Shown here: piece by piece, positions 8,419 through 16,172 of the stretch | Layout: each line of letters begins with the position of its first letter | How positions within the stretch are numbered: the stretch's first letter is position 1 | DNA from: JBBKXP01 sp038251315 | GTDB lineage: Bacteria > Pseudomonadota > Alphaproteobacteria > Rhodobacterales > Rhodobacteraceae | Assembly (NCBI GenBank): GCA_038251315.1 | Contig: JBBSBK010000025.1 | Location: 1 to 36,360, forward strand | Length of the DNA stretch: 36,360 bases | Reading direction: 5' to 3' | Notes under the pieces: generated by a model | What the model saw: only the letters and a program-made list of their open reading frames with translations | What the model was told of the DNA's origin: nothing | Databases searched by the model: none | Position numbers and translations under genes: made by a program

Positions 8419-8832
8419 ATGGCGGCGTTCCGGCACCAGACCAAGGTGATGTTTCAACACTGCGACCCGGCGGCCATCGTCTTTTACCCGCGCTATTTCG
8501 AGATGATCAACACCGTCATCGAGACCTTCTTCGACGAGGCCGTGAACTGGTCGTTCCGCCAGATGCATACCGTTGAAGGGGTGGGGGTTCCGCTGGGACA
8601 GATTTCCAGCGACTTTCACGCGGCGTCCCGCTTAGGCGACGTGCTGGACTGGACGCTCTCGTTCATCCGGATCGGCGGGGCCAGCGCGAACTTCAGTATC
8701 GATGCGATGTGCGCGGACGAGCCGCGCCTGACCGCCAGCGGCACGCTGGTGCTGGTCGATCTCAGGCAGATGAAATCGCGCCGCTGGCCGGATGCGCGCC
8801 GTGCCACACTTGCGACCTTTCTGGAGGACTAG
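8419..8832 (+). CDS. Hotdog-fold acyl-CoA thioesterase (4-hydroxybenzoyl-CoA thioesterase family)
   Basis: A 137-residue hotdog thioesterase. The N-terminal active-site motif HCDPAAIVFYPRYFEM (from residue 14) carries Asp16 at the position of the catalytic aspartate in Pseudomonas-type 4-hydroxybenzoyl-CoA thioesterase, and the family length is about 140. It begins an operon with the Rid-family gene, divergent from the monooxygenase/reductase operon and sharing the motif B region. Plausible jobs are releasing free CoA from dead-end aryl-CoA thioesters or cleaving a late pathway intermediate. A thioesterase that attacked 2-aminobenzoyl-CoA itself would waste the pathway substrate, so a rescue role is likely. 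This is inference from context. Confidence 0.85.
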   Translation: MAAFRHQTKVMFQHCDPAAIVFYPRYFEMINTVIETFFDEAVNWSFRQMHTVEGVGVPLGQISSDFHAASRLGDVLDWTLSFIRIGGASANFSIDAMCADEPRLTASGTLVLVDLRQMKSRRWPDARRATLATFLED

Positions 8833-8836
8833 ACCG

Positions 8837-9235
8837 ATGAGCACGATGACCATTCACCCCAAGGGTTGGAAACCCGCGAAAGGCTATGCCAACGGCATGG
8901 TCGCCGAGGGTCGCGTCCTGTTCGTCGGCGGGCAGATCGGCTGGACCGCCGATCAGGTGTTCGAGGCGCAGGATTTCATCGGTCAGATGCGGCAGGCCCT
9001 GACCAACATCGCCGAAGTCGTGCGCGCGGCGGGGGGCGAGGTGTCGGATATCGTGCGCCTGACATGGTATGTCACCGACAAGGCCGAATACCGTGCGCAT
9101 CAAAAGGAAGTCGGCGCGGCTTATCGCGACGTGATGGGGTATCATTTCCCGGCGATGACGATGGTGGTCGTCTCGGCCCTGGTCGAAGACGACGCCAAGC
9201 TCGAGATCGAGGCGACCGCCGTTCTGGCAGGCTGA
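8837..9235 (+). CDS. Rid-family (YjgF/YER057c) protein
   Basis: A 132-residue Rid-superfamily protein. The start at ATG 8837 has GGAGGA upstream (8824-8829), lying within the last codons of the thioesterase gene. Family segments seen: VLFVGGQIGWTAD, QDFIGQMRQALTNIAEVV, and the C-terminal KLEIEATAVLAG. Canonical RidA enzymes, which hydrolyse enamines and imines, have an arginine in the PAR segment; here that segment reads FPAMTMVVV, so the key Arg is Met. It therefore belongs to a non-canonical Rid group. Because 2-aminobenzoyl-CoA reduction yields an enamine-like ring product, a role in deamination is tempting, but the missing Arg argues for different chemistry or a binding role. Confidence 0.85.
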   Translation: MSTMTIHPKGWKPAKGYANGMVAEGRVLFVGGQIGWTADQVFEAQDFIGQMRQALTNIAEVVRAAGGEVSDIVRLTWYVTDKAEYRAHQKEVGAAYRDVMGYHFPAMTMVVVSALVEDDAKLEIEATAVLAG

Positions 9236-9253
9236 TCGCGCGGCCTCGTGCGG

Positions 9254-10066
9254 CTAAGACTCGTCGAGCCACCTGTCGTCGACGTCGGGGAGCGGGATCG
9301 CCGCGCGCAGGGCGATGGTATAGGGATGCTGCGGCGCATCGAAGACTTGCGCAGTCTCGCCGGCCTCGACGATCTGACCGTCGCGCAGAACGATCAGCTG
9401 CCGGCACAACCGCCGGACTACCGACAAATCGTGGCTGATGAATGCCATCGTCAGCTTCATCTCTGCGACGATCTCTTCCAGTAGCCGAATGATCTGTGCC
9501 TGCGTGGAGACATCCAGTCCCGAAACGATCTCGTCCGCCAGAATGAACGATGGTTCAAGGGCGAGGGCGCGCGCGATGCCGACCCGTTGCCGCTGACCGC
9601 CGGACAACTGATGCGGAAACCTGTCGGCAAAGCGCCGACCCAGATGCACCCGGTCCAGCACCTCGCGCGCTTTCGCATCGGCACCCTCGATCCCGTGCAG
9701 CCGCATCGGCCCCGCGATCAGCCGCAGCACCGAATGGCGCGGGTTCAGCGACGACATCGGGTCCTGAAAGATCATCTGCAGGTGCCGTCGGTGCAGGCTG
9801 AGGGCTTGGGGTGACAGGTGGGTGATGTCGGTGCCATCGAACCGGATGCTGCCGGCAGTGGGCTCCAGCAACCGCACGAGGCATCGGCCGAGCGTCGATT
9901 TGCCTGATCCGGATTCCCCGACGATGCCTAAAACCTGTTCGCGCGGAATATCGAAATCCAGACCTTTGAGGATTTCGATTTGTGGCGCGCGACCGAAAAG
10001 TGGCCGCGCATTCAGATCCGCGAGGGACAGGTGCAGCCCCCGGATTTGCATCAGGGGTTCAGTCAT
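9254..10066 (-). CDS. Peptide/nickel-type ABC transporter ATPase (DppF/OppF type)
   Basis: Cytoplasmic ATPase subunit of 270 residues. Walker A is GESGSGKST, the signature is LSGGQRQRVGIARAL, Walker B is FILADEIVSGLD, and the H-loop is FISHDLSVV. A Dpp/Opp-type C-terminal extension (APQHPYTIALRAAIP) is present, as in this transporter class. It overlaps the preceding ATPase gene by 8 bp. It is the last gene of the five-gene importer and ends 18 bp from the convergent Rid gene. The Walker B segment has EIVSGLD where many relatives have EPTSALD; this conservative variation keeps the catalytic Glu. Confidence 0.92.
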   Translation of the reverse strand: MTEPLMQIRGLHLSLADLNARPLFGRAPQIEILKGLDFDIPREQVLGIVGESGSGKSTLGRCLVRLLEPTAGSIRFDGTDITHLSPQALSLHRRHLQMIFQDPMSSLNPRHSVLRLIAGPMRLHGIEGADAKAREVLDRVHLGRRFADRFPHQLSGGQRQRVGIARALALEPSFILADEIVSGLDVSTQAQIIRLLEEIVAEMKLTMAFISHDLSVVRRLCRQLIVLRDGQIVEAGETAQVFDAPQHPYTIALRAAIPLPDVDDRWLDES

Positions 10067-10934
10067 GGCGCCTCTGGGCGTCGGCCTGCGCTATGTCGCG
10101 ATCCAGGTCGGCGATGACCTGCGGCGGCACGGGCTGCAAGGACTCCTCTGGTCGGTCATAACGCGGTGTCGCCGCGATCAGGGCGCGGGTGTAGGCATGC
10201 GGTGTCGTGCCGAAAATTCGCCCTGCATCGCCCTGATCGACGACGTGCCCGGCGTAAAGAACGGTCAGACTGCGGCACAGTTTTGCCACCACGCCCATGT
10301 CGTGGGTCACGAACAACAAGGCCGTGTCGTGGCGGGCCTGAAGGTCGCGGATCAGGCGCAGGACCTGACGTTGCACGGTCACATCCAACGCAGTCGTGGG
10401 TTCGTCGGCGATGATCAGGGCTGGATCGGCGACGAAAGCCGCAGCGATCAAAACGCGCTGACGCATGCCGCCCGACAACTCGTGCGGGTAGGCGCGCATG
10501 ACCCTTTCGGGTTCGCGGATCGCGACCTCTTCCAGCAACTCCGCGGCCCTTTGGCGGGCCTTCGGGCGGGGCCAGCCCAGAATGTGGATCAGCCGATCGG
10601 TCATTTGACCTTCGATGCGCCGACAGGGGTTCAGCGCGGTCAGCGGGTCCTGCGGGATGATGGCAATCCGTTCGCCCACGACGCGGCGCCGGGTCCGGCC
10701 TGGCAAGGCCAGCAGATCCTGCCCGTCAAACCGGATGCTCCCCCGCGTGACGGCGATACCGCGCGGCAGCAGTCCCGCCACCGCTTTGCCGATCATGCTT
10801 TTTCCGGCCCCGGATTCACCGACAAGTCCGTGTGCTTCACCCTGGTCCACCGTCAGAGAGACGGACCGCAAAAGCCGTGCCCCCTTAAGGCCCAGCCGGA
10901 CGTCCAACCCTTCGATCTGCAAAAGCGCGCTCAT
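10059..10934 (-). CDS. Peptide/nickel-type ABC transporter ATPase (DppD/OppD type)
   Basis: Cytoplasmic ATPase subunit of 291 residues that pairs with the DppF-like subunit. Walker A GESGAGKSM, signature LSGGMRQRVLIAAAF, Walker B LIIADEPTTALD and switch FVTHDMGVV are all intact, as is the family C-terminal segment TTPHAYTRALIAATP. The start overlaps the permease stop by 4 bp (ATGA), and the stop overlaps the next ATPase by 8 bp, so the operon is tightly coupled. Family-level assignment is secure; the transported molecule is not determined by the ATPase. Confidence 0.92.
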   Translation of the reverse strand: MSALLQIEGLDVRLGLKGARLLRSVSLTVDQGEAHGLVGESGAGKSMIGKAVAGLLPRGIAVTRGSIRFDGQDLLALPGRTRRRVVGERIAIIPQDPLTALNPCRRIEGQMTDRLIHILGWPRPKARQRAAELLEEVAIREPERVMRAYPHELSGGMRQRVLIAAAFVADPALIIADEPTTALDVTVQRQVLRLIRDLQARHDTALLFVTHDMGVVAKLCRSLTVLYAGHVVDQGDAGRIFGTTPHAYTRALIAATPRYDRPEESLQPVPPQVIADLDRDIAQADAQRRHD

Positions 10935-11746
10935 CTCAGCACGGGGTCGATCCGGTCCTTGAGGCCTTCGCCGAACTGTCCGAACGACAGAACCGTCAGG
11001 AACAGTGCCACCATCGGTGCGATCAGGATCCAGGGCGCAAAGTGGATCTGGGTGCGACCCTCGGCGATCATGCCGCCCCAGGTTGGATCGTCAGACGAGA
11101 CCGATAGGTTCACGAAGCTCAGGATCGCCTCGACGATCACGGCGATTCCCATTTCAAGCGAAAGCAGGACCATCAGGGTCGGCAGTACGTTTGGCAGGAC
11201 TTCGGACACCAGAATGCCCAGACGCGACCGTCCGACAACCTGCGCGCTGGCAACGTAGTCCATGCGGGCCTGCACCATCGTTTCGGCCCGGATCACGCGG
11301 GCGAACCGGGTCCAGTCGATTACGGCGATGGCGATGATGACCGAATGCAGCCCGGTCCCAAGGACGGCGACCAGCAGGATGGCGAACAGGACTGGCGGAA
11401 AGCTCATCCAGATGTCGATCACACGACCGATGATGCGGTCGGTCCAGCCGCCAAGATAGCCCGCCAGCAGCCCCATGACCGACCCGATCAACGCAGCCGC
11501 CCCACCGGCGACGAAAGCCACGATCAAGGCGATCCGGGTGCCGTAGACAAGGCGCGACAACACGTCCCGCCCCAGACTGTCGGTGCCCAGCAGATAGCCC
11601 GGCTCGGCCCCCGCGAACCAGAACGGCGGCAGCCGTTCCAGGAAAAGGTCCTGCGCCAGCGGGTCGCGCGGCGCGATCCAGGGCGCCAGCACCGCTGCGG
11701 CCAGCAGGATCAGCAGCCATCCGCCAGCCAACCAGAGTCTAACCAT
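10931..11746 (-). CDS. Peptide/nickel-type ABC transporter permease (DppC type)
   Basis: Inner-membrane permease of 271 residues when started at ATG 11746. The N-terminus MVRLWLAGGWLLILLAAAVLAPWIAP is the usual first membrane segment, followed by the DppC hallmark LLGTDSLGRDVLSRLVYGTR. About six membrane segments are present, with the cytoplasmic EAA-type loop around YVASAQVVGRSRLGILVSEVLPN. A longer start at 11773 would overlap the DppB gene by 35 bp; the chosen start overlaps by 8 bp, though neither has a strong ribosome site. It works with the DppB-like permease as the heterodimeric channel. Confidence 0.88.
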   Translation of the reverse strand: MVRLWLAGGWLLILLAAAVLAPWIAPRDPLAQDLFLERLPPFWFAGAEPGYLLGTDSLGRDVLSRLVYGTRIALIVAFVAGGAAALIGSVMGLLAGYLGGWTDRIIGRVIDIWMSFPPVLFAILLVAVLGTGLHSVIIAIAVIDWTRFARVIRAETMVQARMDYVASAQVVGRSRLGILVSEVLPNVLPTLMVLLSLEMGIAVIVEAILSFVNLSVSSDDPTWGGMIAEGRTQIHFAPWILIAPMVALFLTVLSFGQFGEGLKDRIDPVLR

Positions 11747-12740
11747 GGCGCAAACGCGGGTTGAGGCTGGCATAGGCCAGATCCACGATCAGGTTGGTCG
11801 CGATGAACAGCACGGCGAACAGCAAAACGATCCCCTGGATGAGGGGCAGATCGCGGTTTATGACGGCATCGATGGCGAGATTGCCCAGACCTTCGTAGGA
11901 AAACAGTTTTTCCACGATCACCGTCCCGCCGATCAGAAAGGTAAATTGCACGCCAACAAGGGTCAGCGTGGGCAGGACAGCGTTGCGCAGCGCCTCGCGG
12001 AACAGCACGGCGACATGGGAAAAGCCCTTGGCGCGCGCCAGCATGACGTAGTCCAGATGCATGACCTCCTTCAGCGACTGCTTCAGGACCTGCGCGATCA
12101 CGGCCGATAGCGGCAGGGCCAGGGCCACGGCGGGCAGGAACATGTGCATCGCCAGATCGCCGGTCACGCTGAAATCGAAACGCAGCAGACTCTCGATCAG
12201 CAGGAAATTGGTAGCATACTCCGGGTTGAGCGCGGGCGAGATGCGGCCCGAGACGGGAAAGACCGGATACAGCACGCCAAGCAGCAAGATGAACATCAGC
12301 CCCCACAGAAAATCCGGGATTGAAAGGGTCATGCCGTTCCAGAGATCCACAGCGGCCTCTGCCGGACCTTGACGGCGCAAGGTGCCGATCACGGCCAGCA
12401 GGGTGCCCAGAAGGATGGCGAAGAACAACGCAAGAAAGGCCAGTTCCAACGTGGCGGGCAGGCGGCCCAGCACGATCCCTCCGACGTCCTGGCGCAGCGA
12501 GATCGAGGTGCCGAAATCACCCTGCAGGACGCCGCCCAGCCAGATGAAGAACTGTGCGGGGATGCTGCGGTCCAGTCCGTAATTCATCCGCAGCCGTGCG
12601 ATGTCGGCCTCGGTCGCGCCGGGCGGCAGCATCATCGCGATGGGGTCGCCGGGTGCCAGACGGATCACCACGAAAACCACCAGCGCGACACCGAACAGCG
12701 TGATCAGCGTCGTCACAAGGCGAAGGAGAGCATTTGTCAT
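11739..12740 (-). CDS. Peptide/nickel-type ABC transporter permease (DppB type)
   Basis: Inner-membrane permease of 333 residues, the usual DppB size. The N-terminal membrane segment LRLVTTLITLFGVALVVFVVIRLAPGDP is typical, and the cytoplasmic coupling loop reads YVMLARAKGFSHVAVLFREALRNAVLPT. It follows the binding-protein gene by 51 bp, a gap containing a 6-bp-stem hairpin (12773-12790). It is predicted to form the membrane channel with the DppC-like subunit. Confidence 0.92.
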   Translation of the reverse strand: MTNALLRLVTTLITLFGVALVVFVVIRLAPGDPIAMMLPPGATEADIARLRMNYGLDRSIPAQFFIWLGGVLQGDFGTSISLRQDVGGIVLGRLPATLELAFLALFFAILLGTLLAVIGTLRRQGPAEAAVDLWNGMTLSIPDFLWGLMFILLLGVLYPVFPVSGRISPALNPEYATNFLLIESLLRFDFSVTGDLAMHMFLPAVALALPLSAVIAQVLKQSLKEVMHLDYVMLARAKGFSHVAVLFREALRNAVLPTLTLVGVQFTFLIGGTVIVEKLFSYEGLGNLAIDAVINRDLPLIQGIVLLFAVLFIATNLIVDLAYASLNPRLRHG

Positions 12741-12772
12741 CGGCGCATATCTCGCCGGGACGGGCGGCGCGT

Positions 12773-12790
12773 GGACCGCACGCCCGGTCC
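12773..12790 (-). other. Intercistronic hairpin after the peptide-type binding-protein gene
   Basis: GGACCG (12773-12778) and CGGTCC (12785-12790) form a 6-bp stem with a 6-base loop in the short gap between the binding protein (stop 12792) and the DppB-like permease (start 12740). It lacks a T-run. As at 4248-4271, it lies directly 3' of a binding-protein gene and could raise that gene's relative mRNA level. Confidence 0.45.
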
Positions 12791-12791
12791 G

Positions 12792-14321
12792 TCAACCGCG
12801 CTTGATGTTCTGCGGCGACAGCGCGCCAGAGGTCTGCGGTTCCACGATCAGGTCGGCCCGGTGGATGATCGGCTGGATGTATTGCAGGATCGGGATCACC
12901 AGGGCGTCTTCGGCGATCTTGCGGTCGACAGCCTTGTAGCCGTCAATCCGCGTTTGTTCGTCCGACTCGCCCCAAAGTGGCCCGATCATGTCGATCATGT
13001 CCTGCCCGTCCCAGACCGAATGCGGCGAAGGGCCGAACATCGCGAACCCGGTCGAGGTGGCCGGATCGCCCACTGCATTTCCCCAGTTATAGAACGCTGC
13101 GGGGGCCAGCGTGTCGGCGGCGCGCAATTCATAGTGTTTGGCGATCTCGTAGACCTCGATCTCGGCCTCGATCCCGATGCGGCGCCACATGCCGACGATG
13201 GCCTGAATCATCTCGTAGTCTTTGGGTTTGAAGCCGCGGGTCGTCTGGATCGTGAAAGTGACCGGATTGTCCGGCCCATAGCCGGAAGCGGCCAGAAGCG
13301 TCATGGCCTGTTCGGGATCGTAGGGCACCGCAATGGACGGGTCAAAGGCCGCGTATTCCGGCGTCTGAAGGGTCGAAAGCGGGACACCATAGCCTGCCAA
13401 CAATCGATCGATGATCAACTGCTTGTCGATCGACATGGCCATCGCCTTGCGCACATTGGGGTCGTCCATCGGCGGCACGTCGTTCAGAAAGATCATGCCG
13501 ATGTCCGACACCGCAGTCGCGGTGCCCGAAAGCTGGTCCATGGCACTCAAACGGTCGAATTCCTCGTAGGGGATTTCGAGGGTGACATCGGATTTCCCCG
13601 ATTCCACCTCGGCGACGCGACTGGAGGCATCGGTCACAAACTTGATGGTCACGACATCGAAATCGGGTTTGTCGCCCCAGTACCCCGGATGCGCCTTGAG
13701 CCGGATAAAGGCGTTGCGTTCAAAACGGTCGACCATGTAGGGGCCCGATCCGATCGGTGCAGCTTCGAAACCCTCAGGGCCGACCTTCTCGAAATAGGTT
13801 TTTGGCAGGACGTAACCGGTCAGGAAGCCCATCCACTTGAACAGTGTCGGTTCGTATTCCAGCACGTCGGCGGTGATGACCTGACCGTCGATCTGGAAAT
13901 TGCCGATCTTGGCCCAGACGAACTGGATCGGATTGTCGCCGGCGGGATCGCCCGCACGGGTCAACGACCACACCACGTCTTCGGGGGTGACGGGATCGCC
14001 GTTATGCCAGGTCGCGCCCTCGCGGACGGTCATCGTGATCTTCGCGTTGTCGTCGGTCCAACCCCAGTCGGTCAGCAGTCCGGGGCCAAAGCTCAGGTCG
14101 GCGTTCTGGCCAATGTACTGGTCGAAGATTGCCTGATAGATACCCTGAATTGTCGGGTTCACGGCCGAGGGGCCGGCGGTCGGATTGAACGACGGCAGAT
14201 TGACGTTGTAGGCGATGGTCAGCTCTTCCGACTGGGCAAATGCCAGTTGCGGACGGGCGATCAGGCCGGTGGCAAGGCCCGCGGCTGCGGTGCCCAGAAG
14301 GGTGCGACGGGTCAGGGTCAT
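12792..14321 (-). CDS. Periplasmic peptide-type solute-binding protein (SBP family 5), Tat signal
   Basis: Solute-binding protein of 509 residues, the normal family-5 (DppA/OppA) length. The signal begins MTLTRRTLLGTAAAG and has the twin Arg of a Tat signal, with likely cleavage after AFA. Mature-protein hallmarks include LTIAYNVNLPSFNP, AKITMTVREGATWHNGDPVTPEDVVWSL and NDVPPMDDPNVRKAMAMSIDK. ATG 14321 is chosen because GGAGGA stands 5 bases upstream and the Tat signal starts there. Motif A lies about 130 bp upstream. Family-5 proteins bind peptides but also nickel-heme, opines, sugars and aromatic compounds, so in this locus the ligand may be an indole or kynurenine derivative. That is inference. 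Confidence 0.92.
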   Translation of the reverse strand: MTLTRRTLLGTAAAGLATGLIARPQLAFAQSEELTIAYNVNLPSFNPTAGPSAVNPTIQGIYQAIFDQYIGQNADLSFGPGLLTDWGWTDDNAKITMTVREGATWHNGDPVTPEDVVWSLTRAGDPAGDNPIQFVWAKIGNFQIDGQVITADVLEYEPTLFKWMGFLTGYVLPKTYFEKVGPEGFEAAPIGSGPYMVDRFERNAFIRLKAHPGYWGDKPDFDVVTIKFVTDASSRVAEVESGKSDVTLEIPYEEFDRLSAMDQLSGTATAVSDIGMIFLNDVPPMDDPNVRKAMAMSIDKQLIIDRLLAGYGVPLSTLQTPEYAAFDPSIAVPYDPEQAMTLLAASGYGPDNPVTFTIQTTRGFKPKDYEMIQAIVGMWRRIGIEAEIEVYEIAKHYELRAADTLAPAAFYNWGNAVGDPATSTGFAMFGPSPHSVWDGQDMIDMIGPLWGESDEQTRIDGYKAVDRKIAEDALVIPILQYIQPIIHRADLIVEPQTSGALSPQNIKRG

Positions 14322-14450
14322 GACGTTCCTCCAGATGCGTTGGCAGACGGCGCAAGGCCGCATGATATTTGGGATACTTGGGCGGGTCGATACAGGTGAG
14401 CGGGCCGACCCACGGACCCCTTGATCCGAGAATTGCTTTAATCTTAAAAC

Positions 14451-14462
14451 ATGTCAATGCAT
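14451..14462 (-). promoter_or_regulatory. Motif A operator upstream of the peptide-type transporter operon
   Basis: ATGTCAATGCAT matches the ATGCA-NN-TGCAT palindrome at 8 of 10 positions. Read on the minus strand it includes TTGACA (14457-14452), a good -35 hexamer for the transporter operon, though no good -10 follows at 16-18 bp. The flank ATATAAATGG resembles the flank of the iorA site (ATATAAACCG), extending the similarity beyond the palindrome. Confidence 0.5.
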
Positions 14463-14496
14463 ATAAATGGAGCCCGGACAGAGACCCGGACTGCAA

Positions 14497-16062
14497 CTAG
14501 TAGCGCGCCAGTCGCTTGGCCAGAATCGTGCCCGACCCGGCCCCGGTTCCGGCCCCCGGCCATGTCGCAGCGCCGACCATCCACAGCCGCCTGATCGGAG
14601 TCGCGCCATCCGCGTAGCCCGGTACCGGGCGGAAGAGAAAGTTCTGCGCGGGATGGTGGCTGCCGCAAATCTGATCGCCGCCGACAAGGTTGGGATTGTC
14701 GGCCTCCAGATCCAGTGGCGACTGCACGAACTGCCCGATGATCTTGCGCCGAATTCCGGGCGCGTAGCGTTCGAGGATATCGAGAACACGCCGCGTGTAG
14801 TCATCCTTGACCTCGGTCCAGTCGCGCGACGTGATCTCGCCCGCCGCGTCGCCCAGAATCTCGGCGGGCACCATGCGGACTTGCACCCACAGCACGTGCT
14901 TGCCCGCAGGCGCGCGGCTGGGATCGATCGCGGTGGGCTGGCCCACGACCAGTACCGGCTCGATCGGCAAAAGACCCGCTTGCGCCGCGGCATAGGTGCT
15001 GGCCATCTGGTGCAGCGAGGGTGCCAGATGGACGTAGGCAAAGCGTGTCAACGCGGCCCCGGCGGCCCAGTCGGGCAGGCTGTCCATCGCCAGATGCAGC
15101 ATCATCGTGCCGGGCGCATGGCGATAGCGCGCAAGCCCCAAGTCAAACCGCGCATTGCCCGATCCCTGCGGCAGCAGACGCGCCAGTCCGGACGGTGCCA
15201 CGTTGGCAATCACGGCCTTTCTGGCCTCGATGCGCGTCCCGTCCGCAAGCAACACACCTTGGGCGCGACCCTTCGTGGTCAGCACCTGTACAACTGGCGT
15301 ATTGCAACGCACGGTGCCGCCTGCAGCCTCGATCATCCCGACCATCGCCGTGATGATCGTGTCGGCCCCACCCTTGCCGATGACGAGGCCGAAGCTCTGG
15401 TTCGCCATCGCTTCGAGGTAGGGAAACACCGCGCCGCCGGACTGGTCGGGGGGGAAGTCCAGATGCATCCCCCAGGCCGCGCACATGACCTTGACCTGCA
15501 GGCTCTCAAAGGTTTCGTCCAGAAAGGCGCGGGGGCTTTGCAATAGCAACCGGGTCAGGTCACGCAGGTGGCCGAACCCGCGTTGGCGGGCCACCCGAAA
15601 CGCCGTTTTCGACAGTGAACCAATGCGCATCGGGCTGCCCAGCACCGCGAAGATATGCGGCGCGTCCTGCGCAAATTCCGCCACCATCCGCCGCCATGTG
15701 GCCGCGTCTGCGGCCGAAATCTGCGCAATGCGGGCGGCGGTCTGGTCCAGGTCGGTAGACACGCCAAGCCAGCGTCCATCGGGAAATGCGGTCGCGAAAC
15801 AGTCGGCCGCGGGGGCGAAGGCCATCCCGTGCGCGGCCAGCGCGGCACCATGTTCTGCGGCGAAGGCAGAGCCTGCGAAAAGCGACAGGTTCATCGCCCC
15901 AAGGTCGTGGCGAAAGCCGGGCAGGGTCACTTCTTTCGTCTTGACGGCCCCGCCGGGGGTGTCCGCCTGTTCCAGCACGTCGACCGACCAACCGCGGACC
16001 GCCAGCGCTGCCGCCGTCGCCAATCCATTGTGGCCCGCACCGATGATGACAGCGTCTTTCAT
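14497..16062 (-). CDS. Phytoene-desaturase-like FAD oxidoreductase 1
   Basis: A 521-residue FAD-dependent amine-oxidase/phytoene-desaturase superfamily protein. The N-terminal dinucleotide fold is AVIIGAGHNGLATAAALAVRGW followed by EQADTPGG. The C-terminal FAD motif is LWMVGAATWPGAGTGAGSG. A strong AGGAGG precedes the ATG. The gene at 16961-18526 on the other strand is a paralogue of the same length and shares PSRAPAGKH/PSRAPDGAA and NLVGGD segments. Carotenoid genes are absent nearby, so carotenoid synthesis is unlikely. In this cluster I expect oxidation (dehydrogenation) of an indole or other aromatic-derived intermediate, but no specific reaction can be read. It is divergent from the cyclase-family hydrolase gene across 110 bp with motif A. 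Confidence 0.85.
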   Translation of the reverse strand: MKDAVIIGAGHNGLATAAALAVRGWSVDVLEQADTPGGAVKTKEVTLPGFRHDLGAMNLSLFAGSAFAAEHGAALAAHGMAFAPAADCFATAFPDGRWLGVSTDLDQTAARIAQISAADAATWRRMVAEFAQDAPHIFAVLGSPMRIGSLSKTAFRVARQRGFGHLRDLTRLLLQSPRAFLDETFESLQVKVMCAAWGMHLDFPPDQSGGAVFPYLEAMANQSFGLVIGKGGADTIITAMVGMIEAAGGTVRCNTPVVQVLTTKGRAQGVLLADGTRIEARKAVIANVAPSGLARLLPQGSGNARFDLGLARYRHAPGTMMLHLAMDSLPDWAAGAALTRFAYVHLAPSLHQMASTYAAAQAGLLPIEPVLVVGQPTAIDPSRAPAGKHVLWVQVRMVPAEILGDAAGEITSRDWTEVKDDYTRRVLDILERYAPGIRRKIIGQFVQSPLDLEADNPNLVGGDQICGSHHPAQNFLFRPVPGYADGATPIRRLWMVGAATWPGAGTGAGSGTILAKRLARY

Positions 16063-16109
16063 GTGCGGCCTCCTGCCGCCAAATGCGTCGAGTCAACGCG
16101 TCGAGATAT

Positions 16110-16121
16110 TTGCATGTGCAT
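16110..16121. promoter_or_regulatory. Motif A operator in the divergent FAD-oxidoreductase/hydrolase promoter
   Basis: TTGCATGTGCAT matches the ATGCA-NN-TGCAT palindrome at 9 of 10 positions in the 110-bp gap between two divergent genes. On the plus strand TTGCAT (16110-16115) is followed after 17 bp by TACGCT, a weak promoter candidate for the hydrolase operon, with the operator overlapping its -35. The operon includes the MarR2 gene, so this would be its autoregulatory site. Confidence 0.55.
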
Positions 16122-16172
16122 GTTTTTCTGTCTACGCTCCGGGTGACAGGATCAGGGACAAGGAGACCGCAA

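Noticed and set aside
12369..14399. 676-codon plus-strand open frame opposite the peptide-type binding protein and permease genes
   Set aside because: No recognisable motif, composition typical of antisense reading, and the minus strand holds complete family-5 and DppB-like proteins.
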